Assembly (NCBI GenBank): GCA_038373865.1
Contig: JAXGGA010001099.1
Location: 105,345-169,344, forward strand
Direction of reading: 5' to 3'
DNA: 64,000 nt
Origin: Uloborus plumipes
Lineage: Eukaryota > Arthropoda > Arachnida > Araneae > Uloboridae
Shown here piece after piece: positions 24,942-64,000 of this stretch (the stretch's first letter is position 1; every line of letters starts with the position of its first letter). The notes below the pieces were generated by a model. That model was not told where the DNA came from. It was given only the letters and a program-made list of their open reading frames with translations, and ran no database searches. A program made the position numbers and the translations under genes.

Positions 24942-26513
24942 GTGAGTTCCCCCTTTTCCTTCTGCTAGATTCATCTGGTCTTTGCTGATACCAAACACAA
25001 TTTAAATCCGTGAGATTAAAATAGGTAGATTCTCTAATGAATTTTAAAGAGGGTTTTCCAACCGATGTCGATTTTTTTCATTTTCAAACATGTCACTTTA
25101 TTTTAGATTGTCAAAGCGTTCATTTTTTTCAACCCTTCTGAGTTGCACTGATGCAAGGTATTGTCATGCATGTAAATAACAGACATCATCTTGAATTTCT
25201 CAATATTGTTAAAGTGATGATGCGTTCATCGATCAAGATGTCAATGTTAATTGATGCCTATATCTTATTTACTATAATTTATCTTCTTTCTTTTAGCTTT
25301 ACATTCTCTTTTACCAGTATTACCAAGTTTTTCTCGTTAAGGGTTTTTTTTAGGACGTGTGCTAGTTTCTAATAAAAATACTTCACGTTTTCTTATTGCC
25401 TTACCTATATTATATTGTCTTTTTAAATTTTGCATTTGTATTTTTAAATTTTATGGACTTCTCTTATTGATTTAATTTATTTTTTGTACTCAAAAAGTGT
25501 ACGAAAAACTTCATTTTTGCGAAACTAAAATGAATTACGAATATTAATTGAGCAACGAAGAGGAAAAGGCCAATAAAAATATATTAAATTTTAATTAATA
25601 AGAAGCGTTTTAATAAATCATGAATGTAGAAAATGCTTATTTTAAACAAACTTGTCATCCAGCAATTGAATAAATACTTTCGTGCTTGAAAAGTGCATGA
25701 AGATTTTTCAACATTTCATAGCACATAAATATGGATTTGCTCAGGCACGTGTTTCGGGGTCACAAGTAACCTCTTTTTCAGTGCAACGAGCTATAGGATG
25801 AAAAGCAACGCGGTAGAACCGAACGACAGTTCAAATAGCAAATATTGGTAACTACAGAATCAAAACTAAATACCAAAAGCCGAAATATATTACATAATTC
25901 CTGCGGGAAAAAATCATTAAGTAATAAACTTTCAAAAAATATCCTATAAACATTAAACATTGTCAAATAAATGAAATCACTCTGCAAAATTTAACGATAA
26001 ATTCACTGTCAGGAAAAGTTTTTGTAATATGTACAGAAAGGCACAGAATGAAGAAAAAACAATTGAAATACTTCATCATAAAACAAAACATGTAAACACG
26101 TGTCTGCAGCTATCTATTTTTCTGAGATAAGAAGTTTTTAAAACCTTAATTTACTAGTCATTTAGCGTAACATTGATTCATGTGGTTAACTTCCTTCCAC
26201 TTGTTTTTATTTATTTTATTTTTTATTCATTTTTTTGTGTATTTCACTTCTGAAAAATTAAAAAAAAAAAATAATAATAATAATAAATAAAATAATAAAA
26301 ACTATTCTGCTAGTATAGTTATAATATTAGTTTTTTGATATTTCTTTTACAAAAGAAGTTGACAACACTGAACACAGCTACTTGTATAGTCCACTATCTC
26401 TGACCTCTGTAGTAACTGTTTCGAAGCTTCTCTTGAATGCCGATTTGAAGTAATTGAAAGCTCTCCCTATACATTGTAGCACGCAATTTAATAAGCGATA
26501 GAAATCTTGCGAT
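24942..26513. other. Intronic or intergenic, no gene seen
   Basis: AT-rich sequence downstream of the candidate exon, with simple AATAATAAT runs near 26265. There is no convincing exon, RNA or bounded transposon. Confidence 0.45.
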
Positions 26514-27218
26514 CAGTGGCGTACTCAGGGAGTGGGCTGATAGGGCTGCAGCCCCCTCCGAAATTTTTAAAACGATTTTTTTTTTGCATTTGAGCTTTAA
26601 TATTTTTTTTTTCTTTCTTACTGTTCAAAGTCGCAACATAAGAAAGAGTTTTTTGATAATATGATTCGGTATAAGACAAAATGAAAAGAAAATAAGAGAA
26701 ATTAATTTTTTTATAAAGTTTTGACTCGTCTATTTTACTGTATTACTGTTACATTTATGATTATTTTACGAAATTCAATTTTTTTTCATTTTTATTGCAA
26801 ATATGTTTCAGAAACACTGATTAATGCTTGTTCATTCATATCTCTTTTTTCATTATATTTAAGCAGATGTGATTGAAACCCAGTATTAGAAACAATAGTA
26901 AAATGATCGATATTAAAGCACAAATTGCAATACATGTGCAAGCATGTGATTCAAGAACATCTCTGTCAGCAAAACAAAAAAAATTCCAAACATTATTTTT
27001 ATCATTTTCTGTTTTCGTCAAAACGCTTTTTCTTTTTCATAGTAATTATAACTATTTAAAAAAAAAGGTGTATATTTATCATATTAAATTAGTATTGATA
27101 TCACAAATTCGAAACATTCACTTCTTTTAATTATTTATAAGGTGCCCCCCCCCCTTATATCCAAGAATTTCGCCTCACCCCCCCCCCCCCTGAAACGATT
27201 TGTCTACGTACGCCACTG
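26514..27218. mobile_element. hAT element, 705 bp, CAGTGGCGTAC ends
   Basis: The ends are CAGTGGCGTACTCAGG and CTACGTACGCCACTG, with the perfect 8-bp TSD CTTGCGAT (26506-26513 and 27219-27226). It is a non-autonomous relative of 21781-22870, inverted. It carries G/C homopolymer tracts near one end. Confidence 0.88.
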
Positions 27219-27562
27219 CTTGCGATGATATGGTATAAAATTGGAGAGTTTTTAAGCATTTGGAAATTTAACAGCAGCTTTTGACCCGATTCAAATGAAA
27301 ACGCTAAAAATTGCATTGTAGCGTGATAATGCCTAACAACAAGCGTCGAATTATGGAATACAAGTAATTTTGAATGTTCATAAGTTGAGCGGTTTTTGAT
27401 GCTAGATGTCTGATTTGTTATCTTTGAACCAGTTGCAAAACTTCCCATAAGTAAACCTTTATTCATTTCCTAATGCTCTCAGGGGTCTCATTTAAGGACT
27501 TCTTCACGCATTTTAGTGCCTTAAATTTTCATTCATTCATTTATACATAGTAACATAATATA

Positions 27563-29090
27563 CACTGCGATGCAAAAGTTTAGAAAAAATGGCAAATATG
27601 TGAATAAAAAGAAAACTATTCAACGAAATTCTTTCAAATTTCTACTGCAGGTACAAAATACGGTCCCAAATACGTGTTTAGAGTTCTTAAAAGTATAACT
27701 GGAACTAAATTTTGGATATTACAAAAGACAGTTTTTTACATTGTTGCAAAAGTTTAGACAAAAGTCAGATTTTATGCAAACATCCTTTGAAATGTGATTG
27801 GTGGAGGAAATGCGAGACTTTATTATTCATTTATAAAGTGCAGAGATTGCTGAATAAATAATCAAAATCTCAAAAGCTCTGTAGTTCTCGTGTAAAGAAG
27901 ATGAAAAAGTTTGAAAGCCGAAATTTGAAAATGAACCTACTTGATTAATTTTTGTCTTTTAAATCGGCTCTAGTATGGTAGTACGTTGTTTTTTACTTTG
28001 TGGAGAGCAAATTCAGACATGCATATCGATCAAAAGACCAAGAAAAAATATATTTCTTAAAGATCAAGGAATTGAAAAAACGGCTCGAACTGACAATATG
28101 CCCCTTAATCCTACAAAACTTCAACTTGGGTCAAAAACAGCACGTGACAGCATAAGTAGATGAACAACTGAATCGTAATGCATAAAAAAAAACAAAGAAT
28201 TGTGCTTCAGCCTTTTCGGACAGAGTGTCCCAAATAAGCCAGATTTTATTGATAAAAGCAGCACAGCATATGATCATTGAATATTTCTCAAGTCCCGCGA
28301 AAAGAATTTTAATCTATCTAGGACATCCCAATTTTAATAATTTGTATCAAAGAAAGTACGATTCATTTTTTAGTCACGATGATACATATGCTGCTTTTCA
28401 CATTAAAATCTGGCTTATTTGGGACACTCTGTCCGAAAAGACTCAGGCACAATTCTTTGTTTTTTTTATGCATTCCGATTCAGTTGTTCATCTACTTATG
28501 CTGTCACGTGCTGTTTTTGACCCAAGTTGAAGTTTTGTAGGATTAAGGGCCGAATCGTCAGTCGGAGCCGTTTTTTCAATTCCTTCATCCTTAAGAAATA
28601 TAATTGTTCTTGGACTTTTTCATCGATACGCATGTCTGAATTTGCCTTCCACAAAGTAAAAAACAATGTACTACCATACTAGAGCCGATTTAAAAGACAA
28701 AAAATTAGTAAAGTAGGTTCATTTTCAAATTTCGGCTTCCAAACTTTCTCATCTTCTTTACATGAGAACTAAAGAGCTTTTGAGATTTTGATTATTTATT
28801 TAGCAATCTCTGCACTTTCTAAATGAATAATACAGTCCCGCATTTCCTCCACCAATCACATTTCAAGGGATATTTGCATAGAATCTGACTATTGTCTAAA
28901 CTTTTGCAACAATGTAAAAAAAATGTCTTTTGTAATATCCAACATTTGATTCCAGTTATAGCTTTAAGAACTCCAGACACGTATTTGGGACCATATTGTG
29001 CACCTGCAGTAGAAATTTGAAAGCATTTCGTTGAATAGTTTTATTTTTATTCACATATTTGCATTTTGTCTAAACTTTTGAATCGCAGTG
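27563..29090. mobile_element. Giant foldback element, arms about 710 bp
   Basis: The element is almost entirely one inverted repeat. The left arm runs from 27563 to about 28270 and the right arm from about 28380 to 29090, with a loop of about 110 bp. The ends are CACTGCGATGCAAAAGTTTA and TAAACTTTTGAATCGCAGTG, flanked by TA (mariner/Tc1-type target). There is no intact ORF. The arms are very similar, with scattered single-base differences. Confidence 0.88.
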
Positions 29091-29154
29091 TATCAGAGAA
29101 TGCATAATTATTAAACATATAAAGAGGTAGTATACGTTATAATAGTCTTATGGA

Positions 29155-29293
29155 AAGACCCGGGGGACATAGCCCTCCCTGGCTTTGAAAATTAAATTTA
29201 TTTACATATAAGTGGTAGTAGGTTTGATATTTTTTGATAGAATTTGCATCGACCTTTGACCCCCCCCCAGACAAATCCGAAACGACAGGCCTG
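29155..29293. mobile_element. hAT MITE remnant
   Basis: Flanked by CTTATGGA on both sides (29147-29154 and 29294-29301). The right end is ACGACAGGCCTG. It shares ATTTACATATAAGTGG and the CCCCCCC block with 12814-12983. The left terminus is decayed. Confidence 0.65.
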
Positions 29294-29301
29294 CTTATGG
29301 A

Positions 29302-30353
29302 ACAACGTATTAAGTGCCTTTATAAGTTTAGAAAACATTATATGAGACATCATTAATGCTTATAAAACAACATTATGTAGAAAACGTGATGTTGTTAACT
29401 TTAACGACAATCTTTCCATTACTGGACGCTTTTTAATTTGAATTTAAAGCCTTTCTAGTATACTTTATGCATAAATATAATAAAAAAATAGTTGGTTAGT
29501 TAATAGATGAGAAAATAAGTAAATAAAATTATCTAACCAAATGGAAACATTAAAATATGCTAAATTTTCTTTAAAACATCATTAAAAACAAACATAACGT
29601 AATATTGCAATTAGAAAAATGAAAATTCAGAAAATGACACTTCATAAGCTTCTGAGGAGGAAAAGAATATGTATTGGTTTGCCGACTTGCTCTTATCCTC
29701 CTTAATTTCTCACACCTGAGGCCAACGCTTTTGCTGTTGGTTCGAGCAATTTGTAACAGTTCAAAAAAATTCATAGTTGGATCTTCAGGAGAAATTGAAT
29801 ATTTTCTAACCCCTATAATCAATTAAAATCTTTTGGAGCAGAATATGTGTATGTTTTTTTAATACACGTGTTAAATTTTTCACCATGCTCTCTCGAGTCC
29901 AAATTTGCGGCTAAGCTTTTCTTTGATTACCCCACTGTCAGAAATCTGAAATTAAAATAATGTGCGATATTAAGTTTCTAAACATACATTATGTTTGTAA
30001 TTAAGGAAAAAAAAAACTTTTTATTAGTATTCTTAGCGTATTTTTTTCATTTTTTCCCCTCCATTGATTTAACAGTTGAAAGATGAAATTTTGTGGAAAA
30101 CTTTTATTTCATTGAGTTCCTGGTGATTTGATTTCGTCTCTATATTTCATTGGATAAGTTATGGATAGTTAAATATTTTCCATTGACTATATGTTTCAGA
30201 TATGAGTTCAATGAGTTTCAGGGGCAAGTTTCGAATGGGGTGAAGAGAGATTGTTAGAAGTTAAAGATGTTTTTCATATTTTTTTATTGTCGTTCACCCC
30301 CATAAAGAAGGAAAATTCTAGCTGCGCAAATGATAAGTTCTGCTACAAATGTA
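29302..30353. other. Intronic or intergenic, no gene seen
   Basis: AT-rich sequence. The short open frame on the minus strand near 29571-29822 has no recognisable domain or splice context. Confidence 0.4.
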
Positions 30354-30482
30354 CTAGGGCTGTTCTATAAAGAATGATCACAAATTAATTAACATAGTTA
30401 TGTAAACTAATTCTTCACATGTGATGGAATTTTTTAAATTGGTCCCTTTTACATAAAATCCTCTTGTCGTATCTGTTTTTCC

Positions 30483-30683
30483 CAGGTGCGGACCCAGAGG
30501 GGGGTGGGGCATGGTGGTCATGACCCCTCCTTGACCGACCAAATATAGCAAAAAATTGCATTTCTGGGACTTACATTACGAAAAAATTGCTAACCCCCCC
30601 TTTTTGCACAAAATTTGCACTTTGACCCTCCCCCCCCTTTCCGAAAACGACCTTTCCTTAACCAGAAGCTGGATCCACCCCTG
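30483..30683. mobile_element. Nested hAT-like MITE
   Basis: The ends are CAGGTGCGGACCCAG and CTGGATCCACCCCTG. It sits inside 30354-31891, next to T-rich flanks that make the TSD ambiguous. Confidence 0.55.
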
Positions 30684-31168
30684 TTTTTTTTTCTCTCTTC
30701 AGAGGCTTCAGAAACATGCTGGAAGCCATTTTCGGACACATCTTTCAAAATCCCCTCCGAATCTTCTGCCATTTGAGTGGCACGCGTTTGTTCTCGAAGG
30801 ATTCCGATAATTCTCATTCCCGACGAAAAGGATGTAGGTTTATTCGTCATACCACGTCCTCCATATAGCTATGAGTTAGCTCTACCCCTTCAGACCTGGT
30901 GTCCGGTATACCGGACATCAGGTTTGAACAGCTGCTAATCATTTAATAATGACTTAATTACTTGATTTTTTTTTGTAGTTGACAATTTGCAGTCTGCTTG
31001 TTATTATCTGAGCAAAAATTTCTGCTTTTGGGATTGGCAACATTCCCAAAAATGGATTGAGAAACTGGGATTGGGTTGTTTTTCCAACCATGCACTCTCG
31101 CCGAAAAAAGTTGCTTTTTTTTTAGAATTTTCTAAAACTGTATGATCTTTTATTTATCATTTCAAATG

Positions 31169-31396
31169 CCGTAAATCAGGGTTACTTGGACCCAGAAGAG
31201 GGCTACTTGAGCCCACAGTAAAATGATAAAATCTGGGTTTGGTACTAGCGTTAGAGACTGCAGAGGGCTTCTACCTAGTGGAAAAACGAGGAACTACGTG
31301 CAAGTCTTCAACTAGTAGGTACCAAACCTAGATTTTATCATTTTATTGTAGTGAGCTCAAGTAACCCCCTAGGGTCCAAGTAACCCTGATTTACGG
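31169..31396. mobile_element. Nested foldback MITE with GGTTACTTGGACCC arms
   Basis: An inverted repeat of about 80 bp (CCGTAAATCAGGGTTACTTG ... CAAGTAACCCTGATTTACGG). Within each arm a GG(G)TTACTTG(G)ACCC block is followed by a variant (GGGCTACTTGAGCCC). It lies inside 30354-31891. Confidence 0.7.
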
Positions 31397-32057
31397 TGCT
31401 TATATTATGTTTTGTTATTGTTTGGAGAATATTTTACGACAAAATTTGTATGATGTTTCAAATATTTTTTTGCGAAAATATCAATTTCAAAATATGTATC
31501 TGGAAAATTTGACACTTCATAACTCTTTTAATTTTTTACTCACAAGCTTGAAATTTTGTTTGTGAGATGCTCTTAGCCATAGTACTTTGTGTACCAAATA
31601 AAAACATTTTTGGTTAACTATTTCATAATTCCGACTGAAGGGGTTAATGACTTCTTTATGTCTCCAAAGTCAAACTCCGTCATAATCAATGGTAGAAGCT
31701 TCGGAGTCGATTTGATGGACATGCTCGAAAATGACTTTCCTCATGTCTTTGAAGACAGGAAAAAAAAAGATCTGACAGGTGGATTTTATGTAAAAGGAAC
31801 CAATTTGAAAAATACCATCAACATTCGAAGGATTAGTTTACATAATTACGTTTTTTTTAATTCGTGATCATTCTTTATTGAACAGCCCTAGTAACATATA
31901 GCAGTTGACCAATTACACAGGCCAACAAAAAAAACCTTTTTGAAAACTTTTTTAATTTTAATAGCTGATCTTGATAGATTTTTATGTGCTGAATCCAAAT
32001 CTGCTTGTAGTTTTTATGTATCACCCTTAGTTTCCAAGCAAAATGTATTTTATTATA

Positions 32058-33275
32058 CACTGAAGTGACAAAAGTCATGGGATAGCAATATGCAAATTTT
32101 CAGATGGCAGTAGCATCGCATAGAACAGGTATAAATGCGCAGTGCTTTTACAGAGCTTTCATTTCTGTTCAAGTTATTCATGTGAAGAGGTTTTAACGTG
32201 ATGATGACCGCACGACGTGAATTAACAGACTTTGAACGCGGAATGTTAGTTGGAGCTAGACGCATGGGTCATGCCATTTCGGAAATCGTTAGAGAATTCA
32301 ACATTCCCAGATCCACTGTGTCAAGAGTGTGCCGAGAGTATGAAATTTCAGGCATAACATCCCACCATGGACAGCGCAGTGGTCGACCGCCTGCACTTAA
32401 AGATCGAGACCGGCGACGTCTGCAAAGAGTCGTAAATTCTAACAGACAAGCAACACTGCGTCAAATCACCGTAGAAATCAATGTGGGACGTACAATGGAC
32501 GTGTCTGCTAGAACTGTGCGGAGAAATTTGGATTTCTTGGGCTATTCCAGCAGAAGACCGACTCGAGTGCCTTTACTGACAGAACGACATCGCTTGCAGC
32601 GACTCTCGTGGGCACGTGAGCATATCGGTTGGTCCCTAGATGAATGGAAAACCGTGGCCTGGTCCGATGAGTCACGATTTCAGCTGGTAAGAGCCGATGG
32701 TAGGGTTCGAGTGTGGCGCAGACCCCACGAAGCCATGGACCCAAACTGTCAGCAAGGCACTGTTCAAGCTGGTGGTGGCTCCGTAATGGTGTGGGCTGTT
32801 TTTTCATGGCATGGACTTGGTCCTCTAGTGCGACTGGACCGAACATTGACTGGAAATGCTTATGTGCAGCTACTTGGAGATCACTTGCAGCCATTCATGG
32901 ACTTCATGTACCCAAACAACGATGGGATTTTTATGGATGACAATGCGCCATGTCACCGGGCCACAACTGTTCGCAATTGGTTTGAAGAAAATTCTGGACA
33001 ATTCCAACGAATGATTTGGCCACCTAGATCGCCCGACATGAATCCCATTGAGCATTTATGGGACACCATCGAGAGGTCTGTTCGTGCCCAAAATCCTGCC
33101 CCATCAACGCTTTCACAATTATGGACGTCTATCGAGACAGCATGGCTCAATATTCCTGCAGAAGACTTCCAACGACTTGTTGAGTCCATGCCACGTCGAA
33201 TTGTTGCACTTCGCCGGGCAAAAGGAGGGCCGACACGATATTAAGAGGTATCCCATGACTTTTGTCACTTCAGTG
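32058..33275 (+). mobile_element. Tc1-like transposon, apparently complete
   Basis: The 27-bp terminal inverted repeats are perfect (32058-32084 and 33249-33275, starting CACTGAAGTGACAAAAGTCA), with TA target duplications on both sides. A single uninterrupted transposase frame lies between them. Perfect ends and an open frame suggest recent insertion. It sits in the probable first intron of the cholinesterase-like gene, in the same orientation. Confidence 0.93.
32201..33244 (+). CDS. Tc1/mariner transposase
   Basis: A 347-residue frame from ATG 32201 (the preceding GTG is not needed) to TAA, four bases before the right inverted repeat. The N-terminal part (about 1-110) holds two helix-turn-helix-like DNA-binding regions (FERGMLVGARRMGHAISEI; RSTVSRV). 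A basic GRPPALKDRDRRR linker lies between them. The catalytic core has the Asp of WSDESRF, the Asp of FMDDNAPCH and the Glu of NPIEHLWD. By hand count 36 residues separate the second Asp from the Glu, where classic Tc1 has 34. The enzyme cuts and pastes its own element. All expected motifs are present and no stop or frameshift is seen, so it may be functional. Confidence 0.93.
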   Translation: MMTARRELTDFERGMLVGARRMGHAISEIVREFNIPRSTVSRVCREYEISGITSHHGQRSGRPPALKDRDRRRLQRVVNSNRQATLRQITVEINVGRTMDVSARTVRRNLDFLGYSSRRPTRVPLLTERHRLQRLSWAREHIGWSLDEWKTVAWSDESRFQLVRADGRVRVWRRPHEAMDPNCQQGTVQAGGGSVMVWAVFSWHGLGPLVRLDRTLTGNAYVQLLGDHLQPFMDFMYPNNDGIFMDDNAPCHRATTVRNWFEENSGQFQRMIWPPRSPDMNPIEHLWDTIERSVRAQNPAPSTLSQLWTSIETAWLNIPAEDFQRLVESMPRRIVALRRAKGGPTRY

Positions 33276-33820
33276 TATAGTCTAATACCCATTTACAGTA
33301 TATAGGGAAATCAATGAAACACTGTAGAATCGTAAAAATGGTTTGTATTTACAGTAAAATACTTGGAATAGTAATTTTATGTGATGATACAAGGTTCACT
33401 TGTCAACTGGAATTGCTTTATATTTTCTTTCCCTTTTTTCCTTGAAGCTTCTTGTGTAGCTTTTCCTGCGATGAATAGCTTGCTGAACTTCCCGGTGAAA
33501 TGACCAACAGTAATCCCCCATCATGTTGTAGCATGTGTTTCAGCAGTGCTGCCAACATCATCTTTGTTCATTAGACCTATTTTTTCATGTTATCTTAACT
33601 ATGAAAAAGCTGTTAAATTCTAAAAATGTTTCTTTATTTCATGAATGTAACTATAAAATGTGAATAAATGGTGGGTGATACAACTTTTTAAGCATCATAT
33701 TTGGATTCAGCAACCTAAACAACATAAGAATAAGGTATTTTCATTAAAAAAGTTTTTTCATCGTTGGCCTGTGTTATTATCACTGTATGTTTGCCTACCT
33801 ATGTTTTTTCTACTGGTTAA

Positions 33821-34053
33821 CCCTTTATGTCCCAAATTAATTTAGCAAATTTTAAAAATCAATGGGGTCTAAGGCTCGCTACGCCTTAGGGTTCCTAAAG
33901 AAAGTGTTTCTGATTGCAGTTACCATCTGCCGGCCTCTCAGCGAAGTACAAGGAGTGGTACTAAAAAACTTCAGCGTGATTGCAAGCCATATAGGATTCA
34001 TAGCACTAAATTAATATAAGCGGGACATCTGGGTCCCGTCAAGGCATAAAGGG
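33821..34053. mobile_element. piggyBac-type MITE, 233 bp
   Basis: TTAA flanks both ends. The termini are CCCTTTATGTCCC and GGCATAAAGGG. A second copy, lacking its left end, ends at 34398 because of the tandem duplication described at 33842-34530. Confidence 0.7.
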
Positions 34054-34509
34054 TTAAAGTATTTTGAATGTCTGCATATGTGATATGATATGGTGTTACG
34101 ACTTGTGGATGTAATTTTGAGTAATTAAATGTTTATTTGCAGGCCAAATCCCTTTGCCTGCATGCCATGTCGCTACTATATAGAAATTAGCAAACTTTAA
34201 AAATCAATGGGGTCTAAGGCCCGCCACGCCTTAGGGTTCCTAAAGAAAGTGTTTCCGATTGTAGGTACCATCTGCCGGCCTCTCAGCGAAGTACAAGGAG
34301 TGGTACTAAAAAACTTCAGCGTGATTGCAAGCCATATAGGATTCATAGCACTAAATTAATATATGCGGGACTTCTGGGTCCCGTCAAGGAATAAAGGGTT
34401 AAAGTATTTTGAATGTCTGCATGTGTGATATGACAGTGTTACGACTTGTGGATGTAACTTTGAGTAATTAAATGTTTATTTGCAGGCCAAATCCCATTGC
34501 CTGCATGCC

Positions 34510-34530
<21 letters not shown>
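33842..34530. repeat. 345-bp tandem duplication including a splice acceptor and exon start
   Basis: 33842-34186 and 34187-34530 are near-identical. Each holds most of the piggyBac MITE, intron sequence, the acceptor TTTATTTGCAG and about 45 bp of the first coding exon. The upstream pseudo-exon (from 34143) reaches an in-frame TAG at 34188-34190, where the junction cuts it. The junction lies at AAATTAGCAAA versus AAATTACAAA, a short microhomology. Confidence 0.85.
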
Positions 34531-63255
<28,725 letters not shown>

Positions 63256-63794
63256 AGCAGGTGCTCGTCGTTCAACACTCGTCGTTTTGATTGCTCATTC
63301 ATTAAGTTTTCGTCATTTTTATGAATACATTAAATTATTAAGTGGCTTATAAGAATGTTGTACTTTACAAAATAATTCAGATTGATTCGAATTGGTAATG
63401 GACAGATCCAATTTGTTTGATCTTTTTTTTTTTTTTTTCTTTCTTTATCTGGCATTTGAAATGCGTTGTATTTACCTGAAAGGGTTTTGTGGTGATCCGA
63501 CAATGTTTCCCACCATATAAAAAATATAGTTTTCTGCGTTGGAAATATTTTTCTTCTACGTATTTATTTTTTCAAGTTAGTGACTGATAATCATACGGTT
63601 TGGGTTTCTGCGATCTTGCTGAAATGTTTTACGAATTTCACCGAAAAGCAAATAACTATATTTTGGCCTTATGTAAAAAAAGAAATAATATATCTTTCAT
63701 TCAGCAGCAATTGATAACTCTTTGATAAATGTTTTTAGCGGAAGGGGGGGTGTTACTGCTGTTTTAAATTTTTTCAGTAACATATTGAGCCTTG

Positions 63795-63800
63795 AATAAA
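63795..63800 (+). terminator. Candidate polyadenylation signal of the cholinesterase-like gene
   Basis: AATAAA, 540 bp past the stop codon. It is the clearest canonical hexamer in the 3' flank. The sequence beyond 63800 is AT-rich with nothing recognisable. Confidence 0.45.
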
Positions 63801-64000
63801 CTTGACTAATCTGACAAGAAAACTAGTCCAATCTAACATAACACATTTTTTTCTCATGAGCTGACACGTAGGTAGTATGACTGGTGGAGTTGGCAACTCG
63901 AAAGCCTAAATTTGGCCTAAAAAATTACTTTGTGCTTAATCTTTTTTTTTTTTTGGCTGATTTTTTGGTACTGTTTGGCAAATCTTTTCCTATAAGAGTT

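Larger units (their letters stand above)
30354..31891. mobile_element. 1.5-kb non-autonomous element with about 115-bp inverted ends
   Basis: It starts CTAGGGCTGTTCTATAAAGA and ends TCTTTATTGAACAGCCCTAG, with TA on both sides. The arms match for over 100 bp (for example GGTCCCTTTTACATAAAATC). It contains two nested smaller elements (30483-30683 and 31169-31396). There is no coding remnant. Confidence 0.75.

Noticed and set aside
24708..24998. Minus-strand 96-codon frame over the GC-rich block
   Set aside because: Proline-rich translation without a recognisable domain. The plus strand has better paired splice signals. Left as a weak alternative.
27975..28530. Short frames in the foldback element
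   Set aside because: Lie in the inverted arms and centre, carry no transposase motif, and are mirrored on the other arm.
32508..33189. Minus-strand frames within the Tc1 element
   Set aside because: Antisense shadows of the transposase.

Overview
The window is AT-rich eukaryotic DNA with long introns, GT-AG splice sites, polyadenylation signals and very dense DNA transposons. Nothing in it looks prokaryotic. The Tc1-like transposases, the invertebrate-type cholinesterase-like gene and the overall repeat mix suggest an arthropod, most likely an arachnid and probably a spider. That assignment is inference from recognised families, not from a search.

Two host genes can be supported. (1) On the minus strand, 8812 to 496, a two-coding-exon gene encodes a 1123-residue protein with a signal peptide, a long polar ectodomain, about seven membrane segments and a 419-residue cytoplasmic tail. 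It resembles the PRRT3/PRRT4 (proline-rich transmembrane) group. A possible non-coding first exon lies at about 15192-15400. (2) On the plus strand, 34510 to 63255, an eight-coding-exon gene encodes a 609-residue type II membrane protein with an extracellular carboxylesterase/cholinesterase fold. The nucleophile serine and the acidic triad residue are replaced, so it should be a non-catalytic, adhesion-type molecule like neurotactin. Its exon joins are phase-consistent throughout, and one intron must use a GC donor. A candidate 5' UTR exon lies at 24811-24941.

Layout: 1-500, 3' flank of gene 1. 496-8812, gene 1, whose 4.9-kb intron holds three non-autonomous elements. 8.8-24.8 kb, a divergent intergenic region made largely of MITEs, tRNA-derived SINE pieces and hAT, piggyBac-type and mariner-type elements. 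24.8-34.5 kb, the probable first intron of gene 2, with a 1.5-kb foldback element, nested MITEs and an apparently intact Tc1 element (32058-33275). 34.5-63.3 kb, the coding exons of gene 2 separated by transposon-rich introns. Notable there are a four-element nest at 46375-50657 and a hAT element at 53125-56862 broken by a PIF/Harbinger remnant that is itself broken by a hAT MITE. 63.3-64 kb, 3' flank of gene 2.

The two genes are transcribed divergently. Both products are surface membrane proteins, but nothing in the sequence shows that they work together. Many transposon boundaries below are supported by matching terminal inverted repeats (TIRs) and target-site duplications (TSDs). Superfamily names rest on those ends plus any remnant protein.
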